Assembly (NCBI GenBank): GCA_022592435.1 | Contig: JABYQS010000014.1 | Coordinates: 124,001-188,000 of the forward strand | Origin: Cerioporus squamosus | Lineage: Eukaryota; Basidiomycota; Agaricomycetes; Polyporales; Polyporaceae | Direction: 5' to 3' | DNA length: 64,000 bases | Program-made: the position numbers and the translations under genes | In this document: one piece after another, positions 43,787-53,620 of the stretch | Position numbering within the stretch: the stretch's first letter is position 1 | Layout of the letters: each line of letters begins with the position of its first letter | Notes under the pieces: model-generated | What the model was told of the DNA's origin: nothing | The model's input: only the letters and a program-made list of their open reading frames with translations | The model's database searches: none

Positions 43787-46005
43787 ATGGGGCGCCATTA
43801 TGACGACAACCTCGGTATGAGTCCTTCGATTCATCCGATGTTCAACCCGTCTCAGTTCCTTCTGTACATAGGTGCCCTCCTCATCGGGCAGATGATCTCA
43901 ACCTTGTCAGTCTGCTTGTGCTTTCAATACATCGGCAGGAATTGACGAGCGACCGTTGAACGCCGCAGTCTGTATGGGATCAGTACCTTGCAGGTACGCC
44001 GCAAGCATTTCGCCCGATACGTGTGCTGCGGCGCTGTTGTGTTGAGATCCGGCGCGTCTTGTAGACCTATGTGTACCTGATGACGTTCCCGCGAGATCGT
44101 CCCGAGCTGAAGCTATGGGTGAGCCTCTCACAGCCCGATGAAAACGTACTGAAGGATTGATCCGTTCTCGGATTACAGGTTATGCTCGTCTGGTAGGCGT
44201 GGTTATCTCTCGCTTGCCCCAACAACCACCGGCTGATCGCGTCTAGGGGTCTCGATTCTGCAATGTCATCCTCGGTGAGCGCTGCCTCACGTCAGCGGAA
44301 GAGTGCAGCAGTTAACCATAGAGCCTCTAGTTTGTCATGGGTTATACTACTGGGCGGTTAGTACTTCGGGCCCTATTCACCTCATCCCCCGCTTAACCGG
44401 CGTCCCGCCCGTAGTGGGGTATGGTCGTCCAAAAGACGGACCCGGCCACGGCGAGTGCGCATGAAGCCTTCGCTAAGCGGTGAGTGGGGGCTTTATAATA
44501 TTTAGGACTCTCCGTCACAATTGACCATCTCCACCACATGGGTCATAGATCCTTCTATGTGAGTCCTGAGTCTCCTCTCGAGAACGTTGAGTTCCTGACT
44601 GGACAACCAGGTCTCTGCGGTGCTCAACGTAAAGTGCAGGGTCCCTTGACTCAAATGTAGATGCTGACCGGCACCTGACAGCTTGTCGTCGCGTCTGTGG
44701 TTCAATGGTTGGTGCTCCATGACAGCATGTCTGAGGATACCGTCGGCTGACAGAGATATTCAGTTTCTTCATCATACGCATTTATAAGTGTAAGTCTGCA
44801 TGCGTTATGCAAGCCTTCGCGAAGAGCCATTATGTAACGACGTCTCAGTATGTCAGACGCGCCTTGCAAGATACACCCTGCCCTCGATTATGGTACGATC
44901 TCACCGTCGGAGGGAATGGATCTCGCTGAAGTCATGCAGTCGGTGCTTGTATTGGCTCATCTGGGACTCGGCGCTGGTACATGGATTGTTTAGCCTCGGT
45001 CCGAAACTTGCACTCACCTTACTTACCCACAGAGGCCGTCGTTAAGGTCATCTCTACATTCGAGAGGTCAGCGATTTGTCTGTTGGTCGCGGCCAGAGGA
45101 CTGACCCAGCTGTGAAGTACTTCACTTGATTCCCTGTCGTCGTTGGCAGTAAGTGATCATGTGTTAGCACCTTACATCCGCTGACCTCCAACAGTTCTCG
45201 GCGGCATTACCGTACACTCTCCTTGCCCTCCTCTCCGATGTCTTTCTCGCCGGCATGCTGACGCTCATGTCGCGAGGACGAGTACCGCTTGCGGAGGAGA
45301 AGTAAGCAGCGGCTTTCAACTATTTTTGTGGCGAAGATGATCTCACTTCATTATACAGTCTTAGGGTCCATTCACTTGTTCACCAAGCTGTCACCTTGCT
45401 AGTGCACCGATGTATCCTCCTTTCGTGAGTTAGCGGCCTGCTCGTGCCCGCAAAAATGATACGAGTTCTCCATAGGGTCGCCGCATTGGCCAGGCTCATT
45501 GTGGTGAGCCCTAGTTCTGGCTGCAACTTACATTCTATCGCCAGCTGACAGCCCCAAAGTTCACCATGCTCCCTTGGACCGCCTGGTTCATCGCGGCCGA
45601 TTTTATCATGGGGAAATGCAAGCGATCATGTTGCGTATCGTCTACAAACGCGCTCATGTGCTCTTCACAGTATACGCCAATTCCTTCGTGGCGTGCCTCA
45701 ATGCCCGCACGATGTTCCCAGACTCGCAGCGCGATTCAGCCATGTTCACTTCCGTCCCGGACATATCCGTCCGCTCGAACGGGTCGGTGCTCCCAGCTTC
45801 ATATTCCTCGACACCTCGCACAGGAAGACCTGTTTCGGTAAGCTCGTGCTCGAACCCGTGGCGTATGCATCCGCTGACCCGTTCAATTGAATACAGAGAG
45901 CTGTTAGCCTCCCGGAGCTGGTTTTCTGTAAGCACATGGGTGCTAAGGGCGTCATCGCCGCGAGTTCTCCACTCGCTCACCGCGAGATTTGCCCTTGCTT
46001 GTTAG
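43787..46005 (+). pseudogene. DUF6534-type seven-helix membrane protein, frame break in one exon
   Basis: ATG 43787 and its first exons splice to MGRHYDDNLGALLIGQMI, STFLYGISTLQ, TYVYLMTFPRDRPELKLW and VMLVW, the standard N-terminus of mushroom DUF6534 proteins. The next exon (44247-44274) begins GLDS and continues CNVIL in another frame, and then VCHGLYYWA follows at 44332 on. One base seems missing near 44255-44260. Later exons fit the family: LVLAHLGLGAGTW, FSAALPYTLLALLSDVFLAGMLTLM, LRVHSLVHQAVTLLVHRC, LTAPKFTMLPWTAWFIAADFI and VYANSFVACLNAR. The tail is Ser-rich. The function of the family is unknown; many mushroom genomes hold tens of copies. Whether this copy is dead or the sequence has an indel cannot be told. 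The 3' end is the end of the last open frame. Confidence 0.62.
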
Positions 46006-46404
46006 CGACACGACCCTAATGACCTCAATTGTAACGTCTACTCCTTCGCTACCCTTCGCCATGCCTGATGCAGGCTTCCTCCTTTCGAGTCCTCATTTCA
46101 TGTTGAATAAGGCAACGATCAGTAGTTGAAGGATGCGGATTTGGGCGCGAAGGAATAGAGCACAAGAAGGGTTTCAGCGTTACCACCCAAACATGACGTT
46201 CTCTGCATGAACTGCGCCAGCGGCGATCGGAACTGCACTTCAATGTCAGCGACGCATGTACATGAACCTAAGTGCGTTCTGAAGCACTCAAATCCAAACG
46301 TGGAGCGACGATGGGCCCGATGAGTACATGAATCGTTACCATTCGACCGGACTGCTTCCGTAATGTGGCATTCGAGAAATCAGACGGACGCCATGGGAGA
46401 CACA

Positions 46405-48047
46405 CTACGAAACGAGCAATAGACTGTCAGAAGGCATGCCCTTATCGGTGCTCTCGTCCTGCGCGGGTGTCACGAGCGGGCTTCGCGGTGGGGTCATGGC
46501 GAGGTACATTGCGTTAGACCCACGGGTGAGCAGGTTAATGCGTGCGACTCTGCCCGGTAGCGTGGAAGGGTCCAGGAGCGCTGTGAGCCCCGCGACATCC
46601 TCATGACCGGGCAGGGTGGCAAGACTGAACCATCCATTGAATGTGGTGAGTATCGCGGCAGCGCGACGGAGGATCATATGCGCTCACATGTTCTCCAAGG
46701 CTGGGAGCAGGAGGAATCCGTCTCGGAAAGCGTCATATGCCGAGAGGTCATCGAGAGTAGAGCGGGTGTCCTCGAGGTCGAGAGAGCGTAGAAAGGTGGA
46801 GTTGATCCCCGCGACACGGACGACCTCGGCTTTGAATATCGCTGCAAGCCGACTGCTGTCTCCGCTTGTAGCTGTCAACGAGGGGCGCAACCAAGGCGGG
46901 AGGCGGGCACAACACCAGAGTGGACGAGCATTCACATATTGCCAGTCAGCTACGGACAGCTATATCGTCGTCTCAGCACGTGTACTTCGCAGACGACCAA
47001 CGTGGGCCAACTCACTATATTGGTGGGATTCTCGGGGGAGACAAAGATATTCTTCAATCCGACATGGTGAATGTCCAGGGAGAACGGCGCCATCTCCGGG
47101 TCATCGTCGTCTAGACCCTCACATCGGTTTGTCAAGTCGCACAGCAAGCCGCTTATCCGCTCTACTATAAGCCGGCTTTCTTCGAGCTCTTGCTGGTAGG
47201 ACTCGGGTGCATCCTGCACAAAGAGCATGCGGGACGAGTCCAACTCCCGTTGCGCACAGGCACGATAGTACGCTCGCGCGGAAGCAAACGGTCCGCGGTC
47301 TATGGAAACTTCGATCGTCCATCCGCGTAGAACGGCTTCATCGCAACGGGGCCTATCGAGAAGCCCTTCGACTCGTCGGCGCGGAGACTACCAATTGCCT
47401 CAAACCGATGTTTGAATAGCTCGACCATCCATCTTGCGAGAGCAGTGATGATCACGTTCTGTTCGAAGGGCGTCATGCTAGGAAAGACGCTTTCTACGCA
47501 GATTCCTGACGGCTGTTGACATTCATCAAGCCATCATAATGTTGCAAATCAGGCATACATACCTTCTCGAGCAAGGCATAGCAGGTGGTGGACTGCTCGT
47601 CATCAGACCCTCGGTGAAAAGCGAGGACGAGGGAGCGGGTATGGAAGTACGATCGGCGAGGTATCTCAACGTGGCTGCCTATAAGCGGATCAATAAGCGA
47701 GCTATGGCCCTCGACTCGTGGAGTTCGAACCTCCGCTTCGACGATAGAAGCACTTTCATTGAAGCTTGGGACCCGGAGCAACACTTGCCGACCATCCGCG
47801 AGTCCGAGCTCGTACATCTGTCTGTCGCCTGAGATACTGAGCACACTCAATGAGGCATAACACTCACAGCGGTAAGCTCATCTACAAACAAACAGAATGT
47901 CAGAAGGATCCGATCGTACAGGCATGAGGCAGACCGGTGAGCACCTTTGGCGATCAGCCTGACCTCGCTGAGGTCCGAGGCCAGCGCGTTTGTGATGCTT
48001 TCTCGCGTAGCAGGGTTGAGCATGGCGATGGTCCTTGGAGAAGACAT
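46405..48047 (-). CDS. APH-type phosphotransferase (aminoglycoside/choline kinase-like)
   Basis: ATG 48047 opens MSSPRTIAMLNPATRESITNALASDLSEVRLIAKDELTA. After a 50-nt intron comes MYELGLADGRQVLLRVP, a kinase N-lobe strand pair. Later exons hold YALLEK, GPFASARAYYRACAQRELD, ESYQQELEESRLIVERISGLL, and FSLDIHHVGLKNIFVSPENP, the catalytic-loop region. ADWQYVNARPLWCCARLPPWL follows, where DWQ provides the metal-binding Asp. This resembles the large fungal APH/Aim9-like group whose substrates are mostly unknown. The catalytic loop D-I-H-x5-N is three residues longer than the canonical D-x-H-x2-N, so activity is uncertain. The C-terminal exon (46405-46677) is less certain. Confidence 0.65.
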
Positions 48048-49391
48048 TGAGAATACCGAGGAGTTGCCAGTGCCACTGGTACTTACCGCGGCACGGGTGA
48101 GAACGTGGAGAAGGGTGTTGTGCGCACACGTGTCTTGCAGTCAAGCTAGCCTCGGCTTCTCGGTGCGGTGATTCTTTCGCAAGGACATCAATGCGCCAGA
48201 ACTCGTATAGCGCTGTGGAATAGACGACAGATATCTGCAATCCTTTGCAATCACTACAGCTGGAAATACTTGAGGATCTCAGCGGGTCGTAATGAGTAAG
48301 TAGTACTTACTCTATGCCACTTTGTACCCAGCGAACTTGGATGGCGATGGTGAAGCGTCAACTAAGCTCACAGGCGCAATCAGGCTTCCGCTCACCTGCT
48401 CATACCATCATGCCACACCAAAGTCAAAGGCCAATTGCTGGTACGGCGATAGCTGTGGGCACTGGGGATGTATAAGTAGTACTAGCTGGCAGTAGGTGGC
48501 AGCATGACCTCAGATCTCATCTTATCATGCCGAAAGCGGCTGTCACGGTGGACTGGGGCCGCTCGGAGCTTGGGCTCTCTCCGCCAACATCCACGTTGAA
48601 TCCTCAGAACAGCATGTACTATGATACTGCTGACTCCCATGCATACACAAGCGTATGTGGCAGGCATTTATTTAAGTGAGTATGTTGTACCGTCCATAGC
48701 CATAGCGCGTTGACACGGTGTTGATACGGAGTCTCCGCAGGTCTACGCATTGAGCAGTATGCATGCTCTGCCACAATCATGAAGACTTTGCGGTCGTTAT
48801 TCAGTGCTCCTGACCTCCGCAGACTCTGGAGTTCCCCGCCGGAGGACGCCGCCACCGTGACTACCGGAGATGCCAACGTTCTTGCCTGCCAGGCGCCGCG
48901 TCGATCTGTCTGTCTTGCTCGCCACTCTGACCTTGAGCGTGGACAGGGTTGAGAGATGGACGGCTTGAGACTCACGCACAAGCAGTTCCAGATTGCCTCA
49001 TCTACCCGGTATTCCCGCGCGCCCGCCGCGCCCGCTGCAGGAGCTGTCCATCCGTCCGAGAGGTGGGCGCCATCGTTTATTGTGTGGTTGCTATCTCACT
49101 TCCATACGACAGCGCTGGACAAGCTCGTGTCGCGTTGGGATGCCAGCTTACAACGGCTGCCAGGGATAGCAATCTATAAAAGCCTACCGAGGACGAACAT
49201 GCTGAGCTTCCTCTTATATTCACATCTGCCCCACCAGTGCTCGTATAATCCTCGTCCGCTGTCACAAACTCTGTGGCCGCCATAATATCAGGTTGCGTGC
49301 TGTTTGCTCCTCTCGCATTGCTACACTTGAGCTGATCTTCAGTCGTTGGACAGGACAACACACTCCCCTAGTATCCACCACTCCCTTCATC
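48048..49391. other. Intergenic, no gene recognised
   Basis: Contains the promoter region of the APH-type gene on the left. A good TATA box, CTATAAAAG, lies at about 49175-49183 on the plus strand, 210 bp before the small secreted-protein ORF. Other frames have no signature. Confidence 0.4.
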
Positions 49392-49634
49392 ATGCGCTCA
49401 TTCGTCCTTCCCCTGCTCGCGTGCTTCATCATCTGCGTGCTCCTTCCGGTCGCCACGATCTCTGCTCACCCTCTCGCGCTGCATACAACACACCGCCACC
49501 ACCGGTACTCCTCTCAAGTGAGACAGGCAGAAGAAGGCGTTGCAAATGCTTCCGTGCGGCGCCAGGGTGCTCCTTTGGCCGATCCACTCATCCGCCCATG
49601 GGCCATCTATCATGGTCGCGCGATGCACACTTGA
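49392..49634 (+). CDS. Small secreted protein, unknown
   Basis: An 80-codon frame starting MRSFVLPLLACFIICVLLPVATISAHP, a strong signal peptide with likely cleavage at ISA or SAHP. The remaining 52 residues are short and polar, with a His/Arg-rich segment (LHTTHRHHRYSS), an RR pair (SVRRQGAPLADPLIRPW) and no Cys. Dibasic RR is a possible Kex2 site, so the C-terminal part could be a released peptide. It lacks a CaaX end, so it is not a mating pheromone precursor. A TATA box near 49175 supports transcription. The frame might continue through a splice site at the stop (ACAG followed by GTGAAT), giving a longer product. No family recognised. Confidence 0.45.
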   Translation: MRSFVLPLLACFIICVLLPVATISAHPLALHTTHRHHRYSSQVRQAEEGVANASVRRQGAPLADPLIRPWAIYHGRAMHT

Positions 49635-50328
49635 CAGGTGAATATCCTTACCATTGCGATTTTCTATTGTCATCTTGACGATGCTTGGGTCTTCAAGATG
49701 TCGGAAGGAGAATGTCTTCGCTCAAGGGACCTGGGACACATCGCACTGTGGCGCTTGATGCTTTAGCCACTCGACTGCTCCTTACACACTCCGAGTTCTC
49801 TTTTGCGCTAGACACTAGCATATCGGGTCTGTTCAGGACGTACCGAGCAATGAACATCTTCCCTCGGATTGCTATCCGGTACTCCAGTCTCTCCCTGCAC
49901 CTGGCATCACCTGGGGTCAGGGTCAAGACTCTGTCAATACTGTATGGCGATGGCGAGCCCCAAACATCTGCGGTGGTCCATGCTGGAGGAACGCGTTCGA
50001 GAACAGCGACCGACCGGCCAAACTGAAGGGAACGATGCGACGGCAAAGTTCTACTGAGGAGCTATTGTGCAAGATATGAATCTAATTCACAGCTAACTGT
50101 AGTGGCCAGGAAGGGCATCTAGGTGCATATATAGATCGACACAGAGAAGTATGATGCGCGTTATACATGGAGATGGAGCAGGGTGGATGCAGTCTATGTA
50201 GGGGTATCATGTGAGTAAGTATATGGATGAGATATCTCGAGCACGCAGCATGCAAAGCAGAAGCAAGAGCGAGAGCAAGGTCCATATCCAAGCCTGAGAT
50301 CGTACAGCGCCGAGACCACCAATAGTAA
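49635..50328. other. Intergenic, no gene recognised
   Basis: Contains the 3' ends of the neighbouring genes. The 113-codon frame at 49685-50026 has no signature. Confidence 0.4.
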
Positions 50329-52636
50329 CTACCCGCTGAGCTTCCACGCTATGAACCCGCGCATCGCGCGACACAGGGGAGCCTTGTCCGCGTTCGAGTC
50401 CGAGCGCTGCGAGCGCGCGTCCTTGTTGCTCGCCGCCTGCGATGAGCGGACGGACCCGGACCCCCCGAGGGTGCTGCGGCTGTCCGGGTCCTGCCACTGG
50501 AGCTCGTCCTGTATGTGGCTCCGGATGCCCATGCGGTCCTTCATGTCCCTAGCAGCGGCGTGCGATATGAGCATCAAAGGCGGTGACGCAGCAAAGAGGG
50601 AACGCTCACTCTTCCCAACTCCCCCATTCACGCTCAAACTCGTCCCGCAGCTCGTCATTTTGGGGCTCGCCCCGCATCGCGTGCCCTCGCTCGTCTTCGA
50701 CGTCGAGCGCGCGGTACGCCTGCCATACCGCCTCCTTGCACGCGCAGACGATGCGGAACTGGCGCGCAAGGTGCAGCGTGCCCCATGTCGACACTGTGGC
50801 TATGGGTGGCCGTGAGCGGAGCGCAGCCGAAGTGTCCTTCCGGGCACTCGTTGGCCCATCGAGTCGCACAGCGTTAGAGCGCATCTCTTCAACCCACTGA
50901 GACAGGGCATTGCCTTCAAGCTCAACCGCTCTCTCAGTGAGAAACGACGGGGGCTTCGTGTAGGATGGTGGGGGTAGAAGGATGTTCATGGGCGGGTGCA
51001 CCTCGACGTTCGAGAAGAATGACGAGATATAGAAGGGCAGCACGGCGAGTAACTTGTGACTGAGGAAGCGCTGGGCCAGCATCTGCTCCCATGCTCGTTT
51101 TAGCCTCGCGTGATCCTGCGTGTAGAGATGTTGCGTAGAGTCGGCGTGTGACGACGCTGTCGACAGCCAGGAATCGACACTCGCGCTCTGGGTGTTGCGT
51201 TCGGTTGTGAAGACGAGGCTGGAATTCGATGCCGAGGACTGCGTCTGGGACGTGCTTGTGGTCCATTTACTTGCGGTGGAGTCGCTGCGATTGCGTTCCC
51301 CGGATTGTCGGCGTATGCTCACAGTGTGTAAGTTGGACGTCCGTTCCGCTTCAGGTTTGCGTGTCCGTCCTGCGGGGAAGATGAGATCTTCCTCAAGAAC
51401 CTGCAACGGGCATAAGATATGCAGCCAGTCACAAAGAAAGAGCACCTCACCTCAAGCGCTCCTCCACGTCTTAGCACTCGAGCACACTCCTACGAGACAG
51501 AGGTGTCAGCATTCTCGCAGAAACTGCTCGTTCCAGCATGTAGCACCACATCCCACAGTTCGAACTCGCGACGCTTACTCCACATCAGTTCCCAAGCATT
51601 TCGAGTGCACAGTTTGCCTCCCATAAAACGGGGATTGAACGGAGGTATCCCGCACGTCATGACCTTGCAGCGTATGTAGTGAGGGCAACCATGCGGTCCG
51701 GGCGTCGCCGGAGCAAGTCTATTCCTGATAGACTTCTGGACAACGTTCTCTGCGATGAACGTTCGCGGCTTCTCTGAGGGCGCACATCACAATCGGCAAC
51801 CACGCATATAGCAGACGTTCTGATGAGGCATGCATGTGCCCGCTTCTGAGCTGGTCTCGTCGAGAGGGATGGGCCGTGCATACACAAACGCAATAGAACG
51901 GGAGAGCTTACCTCCAACAACTCCTGCCATGAGTCTTCTGGGACCTCCAGTCCAATGCAGCATATGCGGACGAGATCAAACTGATCGGCCTGAAACGGCA
52001 AAGGATCTAAGCTAGTTCCTCGTTTAGCGTCATGCCCTCGGTAGACTGGTACAGTGCAAGAGCTACGAACAAGTCACCGTGGACCCACTTGATGCGCTTA
52101 GAGATCTCTGTATTCGATGCCGAGCCTTTCGTTTGCGAGGTCGGGCTGGACGTTCCGCAGGTCGAAGCCGACAAAGGAGGAGTTCTGGGTTGCCGGAACG
52201 TTATCTCGGGCATGATCGCTCGCGTGGACAGACGGAGGCACTGACCGGCCAGGCTTTGGCAGCCTCTATCACCCAGAGGCCGCTGCCGCACCCGAGATCG
52301 AGGACGCTCGAGGGAGGCTCCGGAAACTGGTGCATAGTGACACCGCTGCAGAGGCGGTTGAGGAACATGCAGTTCCAGTCATCCCTGCGCAGTGGACGCG
52401 GCCGGGGCAGGTCGGTGGAAGTCGCTCTATATTGAGCGGAGTCGGGGAGACCATGTCGAAAACAGCAGCACTCACCCGACCAAAAGGTCCTTGTGAAACT
52501 GGACAGGGCTCACGGCACCGGTCTGGCGGCGCTTCTCAGCACGCTGTCGGGCGAGCTCCTGCTCGACGTCGCGGGTCGCGCCGTTCTGCGGTTGAGCGCG
52601 GGCCTGGGCGGCGCTGTGCGTCGGGGCGACGGCCAT
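50329..52636 (-). CDS. SAM-dependent methyltransferase (class I), possible 2-nt frameshift
   Basis: ATG 52636 opens MAVAPTHSAAQARAQPQNGATRD; an upstream in-frame ATG at 52852 would overlap the NDUFB8 start and is less likely. Splicing gives DDWNCMFLNRLCSGVTMHQFPE and SSVLDLGCGSGLWVIEAAKAWP, the SAM-binding motif I. NSSFVGFDLRNVQPDL follows, then KRIKWVHGDL, ADQFDLVRICCIGLEVPEDSWQELLE, CARVLRRGGALE and VLEEDLIFPAGR. A Ser-rich middle and a helical C-terminal part (LKRAWEQMLAQRFL, LARQFRIVCACKEAVWQAYRAL) end in FIAWKLSG. This is a known Agaricomycete methyltransferase group with unknown substrate. The blocks DLANERLGIEYRDL and KRIKWVHGDL stand in different frames around 52099-52109. Confidence 0.8.
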
Positions 52637-52850
52637 TGTGGACGGATGCGGGTGCTTGGTCGTCGTCGAGGACAGGACGGGACTGCGTGGGGACTGCGTG
52701 GGGACCGCGGAGAGATGGTGCTTCGCGGAGACGAGCCATCCAGAAAGAACCACAGACGCAGCCCGCGCCTTGGGCCCGCCGTGTGCAAGCCCGAGGGCGT
52801 CTCCTGGCCTGTACTCCTCCTCAGCGCTGGCGTCTCTCTTCCTCCACGCC
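52637..52850. promoter_or_regulatory. Shared divergent promoter of the methyltransferase and NDUFB8 genes
   Basis: 214 bp separate ATG 52636 (minus) and ATG 52851 (plus). No TATA box was seen, as is common for housekeeping genes. Confidence 0.45.
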
Positions 52851-53450
52851 ATGAACTCCCTCGCCGTCGCCCGACGTGCTGCTCTCCGAGCGAGGGCTGC
52901 TGCCCGTGTCAGGACCTACGTCGCCCCCGCAGCGACCCAGGCTCCTGCGCCGACCTCGCCCGCCCCATTGACCACCACCATGCCCGAAGACGACGACCCG
53001 CAACTCGGCGACTACCCCCGCCTCCCGTTCGTGTCGAAACAGACCCGCCCTGCCCGTGGATGGGAGGATTTCCAGTTCAGGAGGAACTTTGGTGAACCGG
53101 TGCGCGTAAACAACCATCAGTGCAAGAAAGAGAGGTCTGACAGCGCGGCAGCTCCACGAGCAAGAGGAGGTGCTCTCCATGTGGGGTCCCGATGTCCCCG
53201 TCGTTCCCCCGCAAACCGCAGCCCGCTGGTTCTCTATCGCCGTGCTGGGCTTCGTGAGCTTTGGTGTGCTCTGCAACTACGCCCATCCCGAGATCCCTGC
53301 TGTGCGCCGCGAGTACCCGTTCTCAGGACTCGTGTCTGAGCTCGGCGGGTATGAGGAGAACAAGGTTCGTCACTCATACGCTGTGATACGTCTCTGTGTC
53401 TCACTCCTCTGCAGGCTAGAGTTGAGCAGGACACTGAGGCGGACGAGTAG
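52851..53450 (+). CDS. Mitochondrial complex I subunit NDUFB8
   Basis: Three exons (52851-53099, 53152-53364, 53415-53450) give 165 residues with frame kept. The N-terminus MNSLAVARRAALRARAAARVR is an Arg/Ala-rich mitochondrial presequence. It is followed by DDPQLGDYPRLPFVSKQTRPARGWEDFQFRRNFGEP, joined by splicing to LHEQEEVLSMWGPD, the signature of the NDUFB8/ASHI family. One membrane helix follows (AARWFSIAVLGFVSFGVLCNYA), then a short C-terminus with ELGGYEENKA. NDUFB8 is an accessory subunit of the membrane arm of NADH:ubiquinone oxidoreductase. Regulation is probably constitutive from the divergent promoter shared with the methyltransferase. Confidence 0.93.
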
Positions 53451-53620
53451 ATGTTTATATGTCCTCCTTACAACTGAATCTTTATCGCCGTGTCTCTCGT
53501 GCGTCATAGCATGAAATGCGAGACGACCGCACAACGAGCAGGAACGAACAACCAACACGCGAAGAATCTATAGCTACAAGACAAATATACAATATAAGTT
53601 ACAGGGAGTAGATGAGCATC

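Noticed and set aside
52637..52852. Upstream ATG at 52852 as methyltransferase start
   Set aside because: It would overlap the divergent NDUFB8 start codon and add 72 low-complexity residues; the ATG at 52636 leaves a normal promoter.
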